From positions 28,662 to 92,661 of the forward strand of contig JAHFED010000020.1 in NCBI GenBank assembly GCA_023248635.1: a DNA stretch of 64,000 nt. Reading direction: 5' to 3'. Both the position numbers and the translations under genes were made by a program. Of the stretch, positions 52,689-61,260 are shown in pieces. Under the pieces are notes generated by a model, which saw only the letters and a program-made list of their open reading frames with translations, had not been told where the DNA came from and did not search any database. This stretch comes from Myxococcales bacterium. GTDB taxonomy: Bacteria; Myxococcota; UBA727; VGSZ01. Positions within the stretch are counted from its first letter, which is position 1. Every line of letters begins with the position of its first letter.

Positions 52689-52718
52689 GATGTGGGAAAT
52701 TCGCGGGGAAAGATGTTG

Positions 52719-52734
52719 GGTTCCACGTGGAACG
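52719..52734. promoter_or_regulatory. parS site 1
   Basis: GGTTCCACGTGGAACG contains the full GTTCCACGTGGAAC core and matches the parS consensus TGTTCCACGTGGAACA at 14 of 16 bases. It lies between rsmG and parA, the usual place for chromosomal parS. Confidence 0.85.
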
Positions 52735-52743
52735 ATGGGAGGT

Positions 52744-52780
52744 CGTCTGAAAAAAAACATGTAAATTCAGCACACTACGG
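52744..52780. other. AT-rich patch between the parS sites
   Basis: A locally A/T-rich stretch with eight consecutive A, bounded by CTGAA and TTCAG in inverted orientation. It stands out from the GC-rich surroundings and could be the parA promoter or an unwinding region. No promoter boxes are firm. Confidence 0.35.
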
Positions 52781-52827
52781 CACGACGGCGAAGAAGCATA
52801 GGTTTTCGGCGCTGCAACGCCAGCCGA

Positions 52828-52843
52828 CGTGTCACGTGGAACA
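52828..52843. promoter_or_regulatory. parS site 2
   Basis: CGTGTCACGTGGAACA matches the alternative parS form TGTTTCACGTGGAACA at 14 of 16 bases, 94 bases after the first site's end and 94 bases before the parA start. Confidence 0.75.
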
Positions 52844-52936
52844 CTCCGTGGATTCTGCAATGTTCCATGGACAAGGGGTCGGCGACGTGAGAGAGAAAGC
52901 CCGACGTCCACCACGGTGGAGGCGAGGAGCGAATCG

Positions 52937-53746
52937 ATGACAAGACGAGCGCGGGTGGTCGCCATCGTGAATCAAAAGGGCGGCGTTGGAAAGACGACCA
53001 CATCCGTGAACCTCGCGGCCTCGCTGGCGGCGCAGAAGAAGAAGGTGTTGCTGGTGGACATGGATCCCCAGGGCAACGCCTGCTCGGGACTCGGGGTTTT
53101 TGCCGCGCCCCAAGAAAAAACCCTCTACCACGTGCTCCTGGGTCAGGCTGGTTGCGACGAAGTGCTGCGAGCGACCGACGTTCCTGGTCTGTTCCTCGCC
53201 CCCGCCAACACGCAGCTCATCGGAGCCGAAATCGAGTTGGTCTCTGAGCTCGCGCGGGAAACCCGGCTCAAGCGGGCGCTGACCAAGGTGCGGCACGACT
53301 TCGATGTCATCTTGCTGGACTGTCCGCCGTCGCTGGGTTTGCTGACGGTGAACGCGTTGACCGCCGCCGACGGCGTCCTGGTGCCCCTGCAGTGCGAGTA
53401 CTACGCTTTGGAAGGCCTCTCGCACCTCCTGAAGACCATTGAGCTGATCCGGGGTTCGCTCAATGAGCGTCTGGAGCTCGACGGCATCCTTCTCACGATG
53501 TTCGATGCTCGCAACAACTTGGCGCATCAGGTGGTCGAAGAAGTCCGCCAGCACCTGCCAGGCAAAGTCTGCGCAACCATCATTCCGCGGAATGTTCGCC
53601 TCTCCGAAGCACCCTCCCACGGGAAGCCGGGCATTCTCTACGACATCGGCTCTCGTGGCGTGCAGGCGTACATCACGCTTGCCGAGGAACTCAGCCTCCG
53701 CTGGGCCCTGAACGCCAAGCCCGACGCCGCCAGCGCCTCCGCCTGA
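52937..53746 (+). CDS. parA: Chromosome partitioning ATPase ParA (Soj)
   Basis: 269 residues from the ATG at 52937 with AGGAG upstream; earlier in-frame codons cover parS 2 and are not credible. It has the deviant Walker A KGGVGKTT with signature Lys14, then [16 protein letters not shown], Walker [14 protein letters not shown] and [21 protein letters not shown]-bound ParA dimers on the nucleoid pull ParB-parS complexes apart. parB follows after 16 bases. Confidence 0.97.
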   Translation: MTRRARVVAIVNQKGGVGKTTTSVNLAASLAAQKKKVLLVDMDPQGNACSGLGVFAAPQEKTLYHVLLGQAGCDEVLRATDVPGLFLAPANTQLIGAEIELVSELARETRLKRALTKVRHDFDVILLDCPPSLGLLTVNALTAADGVLVPLQCEYYALEGLSHLLKTIELIRGSLNERLELDGILLTMFDARNNLAHQVVEEVRQHLPGKVCATIIPRNVRLSEAPSHGKPGILYDIGSRGVQAYITLAEELSLRWALNAKPDAASASA

Positions 53747-53762
53747 TCGAACGACTTTGCCC

Positions 53763-54674
53763 ATGGGAGAACACGTGGAAGCAGTGAACGACAAAAGACG
53801 CAGTCTCGGCCGCGGCCTCTCGGCGCTCATTCCGCCGAAGCCCCCAGGAGATGATGCACCGCTCTCAGGGCGTGGGGCGCTGCAGCTGCCCGTCGAACAG
53901 ATTCTTCCTGGTGACGGCCAGCCGCGGCAGAAATTCGACGACGTCTCGCTCTCCGAGTTGGCAGAGTCCATCCGCGCCCACGGGGTGATTCAGCCCATCG
54001 TGGTGCGCAAGCGCCCGTTGGCGCCAAATACCCATGGCGCTTTCAACGCGGCGCCGCAGCAGTACGAGATCATTGCGGGAGAGAGACGTTGGCGCGCAGC
54101 GCAGAAGGCTGGGCTGAAATCCATCCCGGTGGTCATCAGCGAGGCGGCCCCCAACGACACCTTGACGCTGGCCCTGGTCGAGAATCTCCAGCGAGAAGAT
54201 CTCAATCCCATCGAAGAAGCCGAGGCCTTCCACCGCTTGCACGAGAACCTCGGCTACACCCAACAAGAAATCGCGGAGGTCGTTGGTAAGGACCGAACGA
54301 CCATCACCAACTCCCTGCGGCTGTTGAAGCTGCCGGCGGCTGTGCGCCAGCAGGTGCTTTCGGGTGAGCTGACGATGGGTCACGCGCGGGCGCTCTTGGC
54401 GCTTGACGATGGGGCCGAGATCGAGAAGCTCAGCCGCGAGGTGGTTGCTCGCAAATGGAGCGTGCGCCAGACGGAGAAGGCGGCGTCGCCGGCAACGCGC
54501 AAGAGCCGGAGCGGGGCTCGAGAGACAGAAGCAGAGCGGGATGTCCGCCAACGCCTGCAGCGAGCGCTCGGGACGCGGGTTGATCTGAAGCAAAAGGCAG
54601 GCAAGGGAGCCTTGACTGTCCATTTTGCCTCCTTCGCTGAGCTCGATTCCTTGCTGACCCGCTTCGGCGCGTGA
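53763..54674 (+). CDS. parB: Chromosome partitioning protein ParB (Spo0J), CTP-dependent clamp
   Basis: 303 residues from the ATG at 53763; a GTG at 53775 with GGGAG before it is an equally good start. It begins with RRSLGRGLSALIPPK, then PVEQILPGDGQPRQKFDD, the CTP-binding GERRWRAAQKAGL and ENLQREDLNPIEEAEAF, and the helix-turn-helix YTQQEIAEVVGKDRTTITNS that reads parS. The C-terminal dimer domain is VDLKQKAGKGALTVHF. It acts at the two parS sites upstream of parA. Confidence 0.96.
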   Translation: MGEHVEAVNDKRRSLGRGLSALIPPKPPGDDAPLSGRGALQLPVEQILPGDGQPRQKFDDVSLSELAESIRAHGVIQPIVVRKRPLAPNTHGAFNAAPQQYEIIAGERRWRAAQKAGLKSIPVVISEAAPNDTLTLALVENLQREDLNPIEEAEAFHRLHENLGYTQQEIAEVVGKDRTTITNSLRLLKLPAAVRQQVLSGELTMGHARALLALDDGAEIEKLSREVVARKWSVRQTEKAASPATRKSRSGARETEAERDVRQRLQRALGTRVDLKQKAGKGALTVHFASFAELDSLLTRFGA

Positions 54675-54811
54675 CCGGAACCCCACGGGCTGCGTCGCCT
54701 TTGCTTCAGGATTCTGTTGAGTTGGCGTCGTCGTCGTGACACCAAGCCGCCGTCGGGATCCGCGAACCGACGATGACATCTGCCCTCGCGGACGAAGACG
54801 GAGACGACGAA

Positions 54812-55243
54812 ATGGCCCTGATGCGCAAGGAAGAGGCAAGCGTTCCCGGTGGCGGCGTGGCGATCGGAGCCCCCCACACCATCCTCGGCTCCGAGTCCTC
54901 CTTCGACGGCAAGTTGGTCTTTCAGGGAAGCGTGCGCATCGAGGGCAAATTCGTCGGCGAAATCACGACGGATGACGTTTTGCTCGTCACCGAGAGCGCC
55001 GAAGTCATCGCCACCCTCAATGTTGGCACTCTCGTCTTGAATGGAACGCTGCGCGGCAACGTGCGGGCGAAGAGGATCGTCGAGCTCCATGCTCCGGCGC
55101 GTCTTTACGGCGACATTGAGACCCCCGCGCTTGTGATCAACAACGGCGTGATGTTCGAAGGCCACTGCAAGATGGAGGCGTCCGTTATGCCAATGAACAA
55201 GCCAGAGATCTTCAAGGTCGTCGCCGACAAGAAGAAGGACTGA
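54812..55243 (+). CDS. Bactofilin
   Basis: 143 residues from the ATG at 54812, preceded by GGAG at 8 bases; an ATG at 54773 would add 13 acidic residues. The central DUF583 right-handed beta-helix is made of short repeats such as SSFDGKLVFQGSVRIEGKFVG, VLLVTESAEVIATLNVGTLV and LNGTLRGNVRAKRIVELHAP. Bactofilins polymerise without nucleotides into filaments. In Myxococcus xanthus a bactofilin gene (bacM) also follows parAB, and other bactofilins position ParABS, so a link to chromosome arrangement or cell shape is likely. Confidence 0.93.
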   Translation: MALMRKEEASVPGGGVAIGAPHTILGSESSFDGKLVFQGSVRIEGKFVGEITTDDVLLVTESAEVIATLNVGTLVLNGTLRGNVRAKRIVELHAPARLYGDIETPALVINNGVMFEGHCKMEASVMPMNKPEIFKVVADKKKD

Positions 55244-55280
55244 TCCCGCGTCCCATTGATGATCGAGCGCGAGCGAGGCC

Positions 55281-55310
55281 AGGAGCCGGCGAGGAGCGGG
55301 ACGAGCGTAC
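55281..55310. repeat. Repeat fragment matching the groES-groEL spacer
   Basis: AGGAG to GAGCGTAC, 27 of 30 positions identical to 40645-40674. It lies 60 bases upstream of dispersed repeat copy 2, between the bactofilin and tetR genes. Confidence 0.6.
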
Positions 55311-55369
55311 GCCACGTCCCCGTCATGAAGAAGGAAGCCGTCCTCGAAGAGTTCGCACGCGCTGACCTC

Positions 55370-55438
55370 GTACGCGTTCACGGGTGGGGTAGCGGCTGGC
55401 TGCCACGGCCATCACGGCATGAACAACTCCACCTTCAG
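55370..55438 (+). repeat. Dispersed repeat, copy 2
   Basis: GTACGCGTTCACGGGTGGGG to GAACAACTCCACCTTCA, matching 37372-37438 on the opposite strand apart from two small indels. It ends 40 bases before the TetR start codon. Confidence 0.8.
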
Positions 55439-55477
55439 CGGTCTTGAATTGTGCACCTGTTCGGTTGATGCTCGGCC

Positions 55478-56104
55478 ATGGCCCGACCCGTAGCCGCCGA
55501 CGCCGAAGCCACCAAAGCCCGCATCCTGGCGGCGGCGACGCAGCTGGTATCGCTGCGGGGCATCGATGGCACGACGGTCAGAGACATCGCCGCGGGCGCC
55601 AAGGTGTCGTTGGCGACGGTGCTGCATTACTTCGGCAGCAAGGACGGCCTCTACAGCGCCGTCGTCGAGGCCATGGACACCGAGCTTGGCACCTTGCGCA
55701 GCGCGCTCATCGCTGCGGCAGGTCCGGGCCGAGATGCCGAGCAGATGCTCTCGGCCATGGTGCGCCAATCGTGGCGCTTCGCTCTTGAGCACCGCATGGC
55801 CCATCGAGTGATTCTGCGCGCCGTCCTCGACAACGGCGGCATGCCCGATGAGCGCATCGAACGCTTCGTGCGTCCCTCGCTCGACGACGCCGAAGGCATT
55901 TTGGTTCCCCTGCTCGGGGTCAGCGGGTTGCAGGCGCGCTTGGCCTTGCAGACCTTGGTCATGCTCACCGCGCGCTTCGCCATCGCCGGCGACAACGAGC
56001 TGTGCTTGATCACCCGCGCGCCCACCATCGCCGAAGCCCGGGACCTCGTGGGTGAGCACCTCGTCGACGTCGCCTGCGGCTTGCTCCTGCGGAGGTCAGC
56101 GTGA
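55478..56104 (+). CDS. TetR-family transcriptional regulator
   Basis: 208 residues. DNA-binding domain TKARILAAATQLVSLRGIDG, with the helix-turn-helix VRDIAAGAKVSLATVLHYFG, SKDGLYSAVVEAM. The C-terminal helical domain has an unknown ligand. The stop overlaps the GTG of the following lipoprotein gene, so it is translated with genes it may control. No clean operator palindrome is visible upstream, where a dispersed repeat ends. Confidence 0.92.
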   Translation: MARPVAADAEATKARILAAATQLVSLRGIDGTTVRDIAAGAKVSLATVLHYFGSKDGLYSAVVEAMDTELGTLRSALIAAAGPGRDAEQMLSAMVRQSWRFALEHRMAHRVILRAVLDNGGMPDERIERFVRPSLDDAEGILVPLLGVSGLQARLALQTLVMLTARFAIAGDNELCLITRAPTIAEARDLVGEHLVDVACGLLLRRSA

Positions 56105-56898
56105 TCCCGCGTGTGTTGATCCTGCAGGGCGCGATGCTGGGCGTGGTGGCTTGTGCCGAGCCCTTCTTCGACAGCGACATCGGCGTCGAAGGCGTCCCCG
56201 TCGACGAGGGAGCTCTGGCCGGCACCTTCGCGCTCAAAGGCAATGGCGTCGATCAGGCAGACACCATTTTGGGCAAGGTCGACACCGGTGGCCGCTCTTT
56301 CTACCTCTCGCGGCGCACCTTCAACGCCGAGACCAAGGTCTACGACGAGACCCTGACCGCTTGCTTCGTCGAGAACTTCGAGACCGCCGGCCTGCAGACC
56401 ACCAACAACCCCGCCGCCGTCGCCGCCATCCCGCCGATCCCCGCCACCATCAACGTCGACCACGCCACCGGCGCCTACGTGCGTTCGACCTTCCGCGAGT
56501 ATTGGGCCATCGAGGGCCTGAACGACGAAGAAGAGCTGCCCTCGGACCCCAGCGACGACGTCTACTACGACTCCGACGACGACGGTCACCCCGGGGCCAC
56601 GGTCTTTACGCAGGGACTGGTGCCCAACGGCGAGGTCTACATCGCCCAACGAAAGACCGTGTCGGCCACCGGCGTGGTGCGCGGCGTCGACCAGAGCTTC
56701 GGGCTGCTGGCCTCGAAGAAGGAGGGCATCACTTTGGCCGCCAACAACAACCTCTTGCTCACCGAAGCCCAGCGGGTGCCCCACCCCGATCCCAAAGAGT
56801 CGTGGTGGATGGAGATCCGCCTCGCCGACGACGGCAACTGCGACGACGTCGTCAACGCCCGCGACGACGGCGACCTGCCGATCCGCCGTCCCTTCTGA
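56101..56898 (+). CDS. Lipoprotein of unknown function
   Basis: 265 residues from a GTG (GTGA overlap with tetR). The lipoprotein signal is MIPRVLILQGAMLGVVAC. The rest is acidic with beta-rich sequence and an Asp run (SDPSDDVYYDSDDDGHPG, about 160-177) that could bind calcium. No family recognised. A one-base spacer separates it from the next lipoprotein gene, suggesting a TetR-lipoprotein-lipoprotein unit. Confidence 0.8.
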   Translation: MIPRVLILQGAMLGVVACAEPFFDSDIGVEGVPVDEGALAGTFALKGNGVDQADTILGKVDTGGRSFYLSRRTFNAETKVYDETLTACFVENFETAGLQTTNNPAAVAAIPPIPATINVDHATGAYVRSTFREYWAIEGLNDEEELPSDPSDDVYYDSDDDGHPGATVFTQGLVPNGEVYIAQRKTVSATGVVRGVDQSFGLLASKKEGITLAANNNLLLTEAQRVPHPDPKESWWMEIRLADDGNCDDVVNARDDGDLPIRRPF

Positions 56899-56899
56899 G

Positions 56900-57319
56900 A
56901 TGAGGCGCGCTCTTGTCCTGATCGCGTTTTCGCTGCCGGCGGGTTGTATGCCCCGCGAAGGCGACGCCCGCGATCTGGCGGTGGCCTCCAGCACCCAGGC
57001 CCGCGCCGTCGTCGACGATGCCCTCAAAGATCTGGCCGCCGGTCGCCTGGCAGGGGTGCTCCCGCTCTTTTGCGATCAGAGTCCCAAAGGCGTCGCCCGG
57101 GCCCAGGAGCTGGTGGCCCCGCTGGTAGGTCGCTCCGACGTCGTCATTCGCCGGGTCGAGCCGGCCTGGGTGGGCACCGAGCCCTTCTTCTACGTCGAAG
57201 TCGCCGACCCCTCCCGCTCCTTCCGCCACGGCTTCGGCGTGCGCGTGCGCGACGGCTGTCTTGACCGCGCCGTCGGCGCCACCGTGTTGCCCCGACGCGC
57301 GGCGGGCAACTCGCGCTGA
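56900..57319 (+). CDS. Small lipoprotein of unknown function
   Basis: 139 residues. The signal is MRRALVLIAFSLPAGC with lipid Cys about residue 16. A helical segment (QARAVVDDALKDLAAGRLAG) is followed by beta strands ending FRHGFGVRVRDGCLDRAV; two other Cys (LFCDQ and DGCLD) could form a disulfide. The layout resembles NTF2-like or DUF4878-type lipoproteins, but the match is too faint to assign. Confidence 0.78.
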   Translation: MRRALVLIAFSLPAGCMPREGDARDLAVASSTQARAVVDDALKDLAAGRLAGVLPLFCDQSPKGVARAQELVAPLVGRSDVVIRRVEPAWVGTEPFFYVEVADPSRSFRHGFGVRVRDGCLDRAVGATVLPRRAAGNSR

Positions 57320-57376
57320 GCTGAGCAGCGCGCGCCACAGCGTCGACGTCGTCCAGGCTCCGCTGTACCGTGCGCC

Positions 57377-58642
57377 ATGCAGGTGGCCTACCTCACCGAC
57401 GTCGAAGGCTCGTGGAACAAACTGCGCTCTTTCGTCGACGCCACACCCGGCGTGTCCTTCGGCGATGACGGCCGCATCCTGGTGGCCGACGGCACCTGCT
57501 TCGTCTTTGGCGGCGACGCCGTCGATCGTGGACCCTGGTCGCGGCGGGTCACCCAGGCCTTGCTCGAGGTGAAAGATCGGCAGCCCGATCGGGTGGTGCT
57601 GCTTGCTGGCAACCGCGACATCAACAAGCTGCGCCTACCGCGGGAGCTCGAGGGCGCGGTGCCCAAGAAGGCCACGCCCGAGATCGCAGCCCTCGCCCAA
57701 AGCAACAAACCCGAGCTGCTGCGTTGGATTTTCGCCAACACCATGGGAGCAGCCCCTGCCTTCGAGCACCGCCGCACCGAGTTGCAGGCCAGCGCGCAAC
57801 CGGCCAGCGACGACGACGTCGTCCGCTCTTTTCTGGCCGATCTCCTGCCGCCGGGGGGCCTGCACTTTCGCTACCTCCAGCGCTGCCAGCTGGCCTTTCG
57901 CCTGGGCAAGACCCTCTACGTGCACGGCGGCGTCGCCATCGAAGCCCTCGGCAAGATTCCCGGCGAACCCGACGTCGACGACGTCGACGGCTGGATCTTC
58001 GGGCTCAACCACTTCTTTCGCGCCCAGGTCGCGCTCTTTGGCGAACAGCCCATCGTCGTCGCCGCCGACCCGCGCTTTCTGCCCCTGATCCTCTATCAGG
58101 CCCCGCTCAAAGGTCTCGGACGCAACCCCGCCAGCGTCGTCTACGGCCGCTTCGGCAGCGATTCCTGGAACAACCCGCGCCTGCCGAGCAGCGACACCCT
58201 CGCGTGGTTGCAGCAGCGCGGCATCGCCCGCGTCGTCGTCGGGCACACGCCCTGCGGCGATCTGCCGGCCATCTTGCGCGGCGGCGACATCGAGATCGTG
58301 TGCGCCGACAATTCACGAAGCCGCCTCGACGTCGGCAACACCCTGCTCATCGACGACGAGCGCATCCAGCTCGACGCCCGCACCGCCCTCGACGATGGGA
58401 GTGAACGTCGCCTGCGCTTCACCTTGTCCATCAATGAGCCCACAGAAATTGGACGGCTCACCACCGATGGCCACCTGATCAAGGGCTTCGTCGACGACGA
58501 CGACGGCCTTGCTGCCCTGCTCTTTCGCTTCGATGCCGGTTTTCAGATTCGCCAGTCGGCGGTCTTGCGCGCCGAGCTTGGAACCTTGCGTCCTCCCGTC
58601 GACGATCCGCCCGCTCCCGAGCCCGCCCCCGCGCTGCCCTGA
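57377..58642 (+). CDS. Calcineurin-like metallophosphoesterase
   Basis: 421 residues, cytoplasmic. Metal-binding motifs run in order: YLTDVEGSW (replacing DxH), FGGDAVDRGPWS (GDxxDRG), LLAGNRDINKLR (GNRD for GNHD), VHGG and VVGHTPCG (GHT). The first motif has DVE where most members have DxH, as in some PPP-like relatives. The C-terminal 100 residues (from about 320) form a separate small domain. The substrate may be a phosphoprotein or nucleotide; not decidable here. Confidence 0.88.
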   Translation: MQVAYLTDVEGSWNKLRSFVDATPGVSFGDDGRILVADGTCFVFGGDAVDRGPWSRRVTQALLEVKDRQPDRVVLLAGNRDINKLRLPRELEGAVPKKATPEIAALAQSNKPELLRWIFANTMGAAPAFEHRRTELQASAQPASDDDVVRSFLADLLPPGGLHFRYLQRCQLAFRLGKTLYVHGGVAIEALGKIPGEPDVDDVDGWIFGLNHFFRAQVALFGEQPIVVAADPRFLPLILYQAPLKGLGRNPASVVYGRFGSDSWNNPRLPSSDTLAWLQQRGIARVVVGHTPCGDLPAILRGGDIEIVCADNSRSRLDVGNTLLIDDERIQLDARTALDDGSERRLRFTLSINEPTEIGRLTTDGHLIKGFVDDDDGLAALLFRFDAGFQIRQSAVLRAELGTLRPPVDDPPAPEPAPALP

Positions 58643-58704
58643 GCCCCCAGCATCGGGCGCCGTGCCGGTGCTGCGTCGACCAACGGCGACCTTAGACCCA
58701 GAGG

Positions 58705-60339
58705 ATGTCCTGCTCGCGTCGCGCCTTCCTCGTCTCCGCCGCCGCCACCACGGGCTGCCGCTTGGTACGCGACTCCATCGTTGCGCTGCCGCGACCGGCG
58801 TCGTTGCGGGCCGCCTGGCAGGGGCTCGCTGGTGCCTTCAGCGACGGCGGCGTGACCGTCATCGAGGCCAACAACGCCGCCTGGGCCGTGCGCTGGGAGC
58901 TCTTGTCGGGTGCCCGTCGGTCCATCGACGCCAGCTACTTCACCGTCGACGACGACGTCTTCGGCTTGGCCTTGTTGGGCCGTTTGCTCGAGCGCGCCGA
59001 GGCGGGCGTGGCGGTGCGCTTGCTCATCGATGCCCGGGGCAGCCAGGACCTCGCCGCCAACGCCGGCGACCACCTGCAAGAGCTGGTGCAGAGCGGCGCC
59101 GACGTCGAAGTCTTCAACCCGCCCTTGTCACAACTCCTGCGGGCCCTGCTCGACGTCAGCCCGACCGCGCTGGCCTGTGGCACCCACAACAAGATCCTCG
59201 TCGTCGACGGCACCACCGCTCTCACCGGCGGTCGCAACATTGGTCACCTGTATTTCTCCACCGCCGCCGAACACCCCGAGGCCTTCGTCGACGCTGACCT
59301 GGTGCTCGATGGTCCCGCCGCCGTCGCCGCCGTCGCCTCGGTGATGAACGACGAGTTCGAGGCCCGTGCCAACGAGAGGGTGCACGCGGACGTCATCAAC
59401 CTCGTCTCGCGCCGCCAGGAGCTGCTCTTGATCGCCGCCGCCATGGACGCCTGGGTGCGGGGCTTGGTGCCCGGGGGGCCCCTGGACGTCGTCGCCGCCG
59501 GCCTCGAGGAGGCTGCCCTCGGCGACGACTCCCTCGGCGACAGGCCGGTGGATCCTGCCGCCGTCGACGCTGCTCGCCCGCGCTTCTTCGAACTCGCCGG
59601 GCTGGGTTCGCTGTGGTCGACGGTGCCGAGCCCCGCGCCCGGAGCCCGGCATTTCTCGGCCGAGACCCAGGTGCTGGCCTCTGCGGCCCGCGTGCTGCGA
59701 CGAGACAACACGGTGACCGAGGCCCTGGAGCGGGCCATCGAGGGCTCTCGCGAACGCATCGTGCTCGAGTCGCCCTATTTTATTCCCAGTCCGCGCTTGG
59801 TGCTGGCCCTCGAAGACGCGAGCCGTCGTGGTGTCGAAATCCACCTGCTCACCAACAGCCCGCTCTCGTCGGACAACCCCGCGTCCCAGGCCTTGTTCAT
59901 CGACAGCTGGCCCGAGATCGTGGGTCGCGTGCCGCGGCTGCGGGTCTTTGCCGGCGCCACCGCCCAGACCCTGCACGCCAAACGCGCCGTCTTCGACGAA
60001 CAGCTCACCTTCGTCGGCAGCTACAACCTCGACCCCTTCAGCGCCTCCGTGAACAGCGAGCTCGTCGTAGCCACCTGGTCGAAGCCCTTCGCGGCGGCGA
60101 CGTCCCAAGCCCAGGCCCGCCGCCTCGCCGACGGATCCATGGTCGAGTACCTCGTCGAGCGCGACGGCGGGGGCCTGCCGCGGCGCGCGCCCAGCGGCCA
60201 GGCCAACAGCGGACGCGTCTTGGTGCGCTTTGGACCCGAGCAACACACGCCGCCGCGCCAGCTCGAGCGCCTGCGCGCGCTCAAGGCCTTGATCCTGAGC
60301 CAGCGCGGGCTGTGGGACTTCGAAGTGCTGGCCTGGTGA
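58705..60339 (+). CDS. Phospholipase D family protein (cardiolipin-synthase-like), exported
   Basis: 544 residues. The N-terminus MSCSRRAFLVSAAATTGCRL has a twin-arginine-like SRRAFL and a possible lipid Cys at 18. It carries two HKD motifs: THNKILVVDGTTALTGGRNI and LHAKRAVFDEQLTFVGSYNL, both complete, plus ARRSIDASYFTVDDDVFG at the start of the first domain. It may hydrolyse phospholipids or transfer phosphatidyl groups in the periplasm. A signal is unusual for cardiolipin synthases, so an extracytoplasmic phospholipase is also plausible. Confidence 0.9.
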   Translation: MSCSRRAFLVSAAATTGCRLVRDSIVALPRPASLRAAWQGLAGAFSDGGVTVIEANNAAWAVRWELLSGARRSIDASYFTVDDDVFGLALLGRLLERAEAGVAVRLLIDARGSQDLAANAGDHLQELVQSGADVEVFNPPLSQLLRALLDVSPTALACGTHNKILVVDGTTALTGGRNIGHLYFSTAAEHPEAFVDADLVLDGPAAVAAVASVMNDEFEARANERVHADVINLVSRRQELLLIAAAMDAWVRGLVPGGPLDVVAAGLEEAALGDDSLGDRPVDPAAVDAARPRFFELAGLGSLWSTVPSPAPGARHFSAETQVLASAARVLRRDNTVTEALERAIEGSRERIVLESPYFIPSPRLVLALEDASRRGVEIHLLTNSPLSSDNPASQALFIDSWPEIVGRVPRLRVFAGATAQTLHAKRAVFDEQLTFVGSYNLDPFSASVNSELVVATWSKPFAAATSQAQARRLADGSMVEYLVERDGGGLPRRAPSGQANSGRVLVRFGPEQHTPPRQLERLRALKALILSQRGLWDFEVLAW

Positions 60340-60348
60340 CGACGTCGA

Positions 60349-61152
60349 TCAGCCGTGGTCGGTTTGCAAGTCAATGACCAGGGGCCGGTGATCGGAGGCG
60401 TCGGTGTCTTCGACGTGGCCGCCGACGACGGTGGTCTCGAGGGGCTCGTCGATGAGCACGTAGTCGATGCGGCGATCGGAGAAGGTCGGGGCTTCGTCGA
60501 AGTCCTTAATGACGTCCTTCATGCCAAGGTCGAGAAAGGAATCCACCGCGGCGTCGAGGGGAGACGCGTTGAGGTCGCCGGCGACGACGACGCCTTCGCC
60601 GGCGCTCTCTTCGATGTGGTGGGCCAGAAAGCGCGCGTTTTCTTCGCCGGCCCAGGGAAAGACGTCGGCGTGCAGGGTGACCGTGCGCAGGTTGTGGTCG
60701 CCAAAGCAGAGGCCGGCATCGAGGGCCACCCGCCGCTCCAGGGCGTTGTCCCCGGGCAGCTGGATTGGAGTGGCGTCGGCGAAGGGCAGCCGGCTCAGCA
60801 GGGCGACGCCGAAGTCGCCGCCTCCCTCTTCCCGGGCCGCGGCGTAGGCGTGCTGCATGCCCAGGCGGTTGGCGAGCTCGGCGGCTTGGTCGACCCGGCC
60901 GTCGCGGGCGGTGTCGCGGTCGACCTCCTGCAACGCGACGATGTCGGCGTCGAGGTGCGCCAATACATCGCCGACGGCGTCGAGTGACGAGGAGCGGGTG
61001 GCTCTGATGTTCCAGGTGACGATGCGCAGCTGGTCGGGCGGGGTCGCGCCGTCGCAGGCGCTCAGGTCGGGCGCGATGAAGGTGTTGTCGGGCGCGGCGC
61101 AGGCGGCGGAGGTGGCGATGGCAACAAGCGCGAGGGGGAGGATGCGGGCCAT
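60349..61152 (-). CDS. Endonuclease/exonuclease/phosphatase family lipoprotein
   Basis: 267 residues from the ATG at 61152, where a signal begins (MARILPLALVAIATSAAC); an upstream in-frame extension lacks coding character. All EEP motifs are present: RIVTWNIRATRSSSLDAVGD, IVALQEVDRDTARDG, HADVFPWAGEENARFLAHHI, VVVAGDLNASPLDAAV, IDYVLIDEPL and DASDHRPLVID. It is a periplasmic or surface metal-dependent phosphodiesterase or nuclease. It converges on the PLD gene with a 9-base gap. Confidence 0.9.
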   Translation of the reverse strand: MARILPLALVAIATSAACAAPDNTFIAPDLSACDGATPPDQLRIVTWNIRATRSSSLDAVGDVLAHLDADIVALQEVDRDTARDGRVDQAAELANRLGMQHAYAAAREEGGGDFGVALLSRLPFADATPIQLPGDNALERRVALDAGLCFGDHNLRTVTLHADVFPWAGEENARFLAHHIEESAGEGVVVAGDLNASPLDAAVDSFLDLGMKDVIKDFDEAPTFSDRRIDYVLIDEPLETTVVGGHVEDTDASDHRPLVIDLQTDHG

Positions 61153-61260
61153 GAGCCCGATTCTGGGAATTGGGATCTTGGGGCGCAAATGCAGATCTGG
61201 TGCACGGCGCCCCAGCAAAAGTGCCCCAGCCATCGAAGGCGCGCGCTAACAACCGCGCTC

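Noticed and set aside
52861..52877. A third parS site near TGTTCCATGGACA
   Set aside because: The central CACGTG is missing, so ParB recognition is unlikely.
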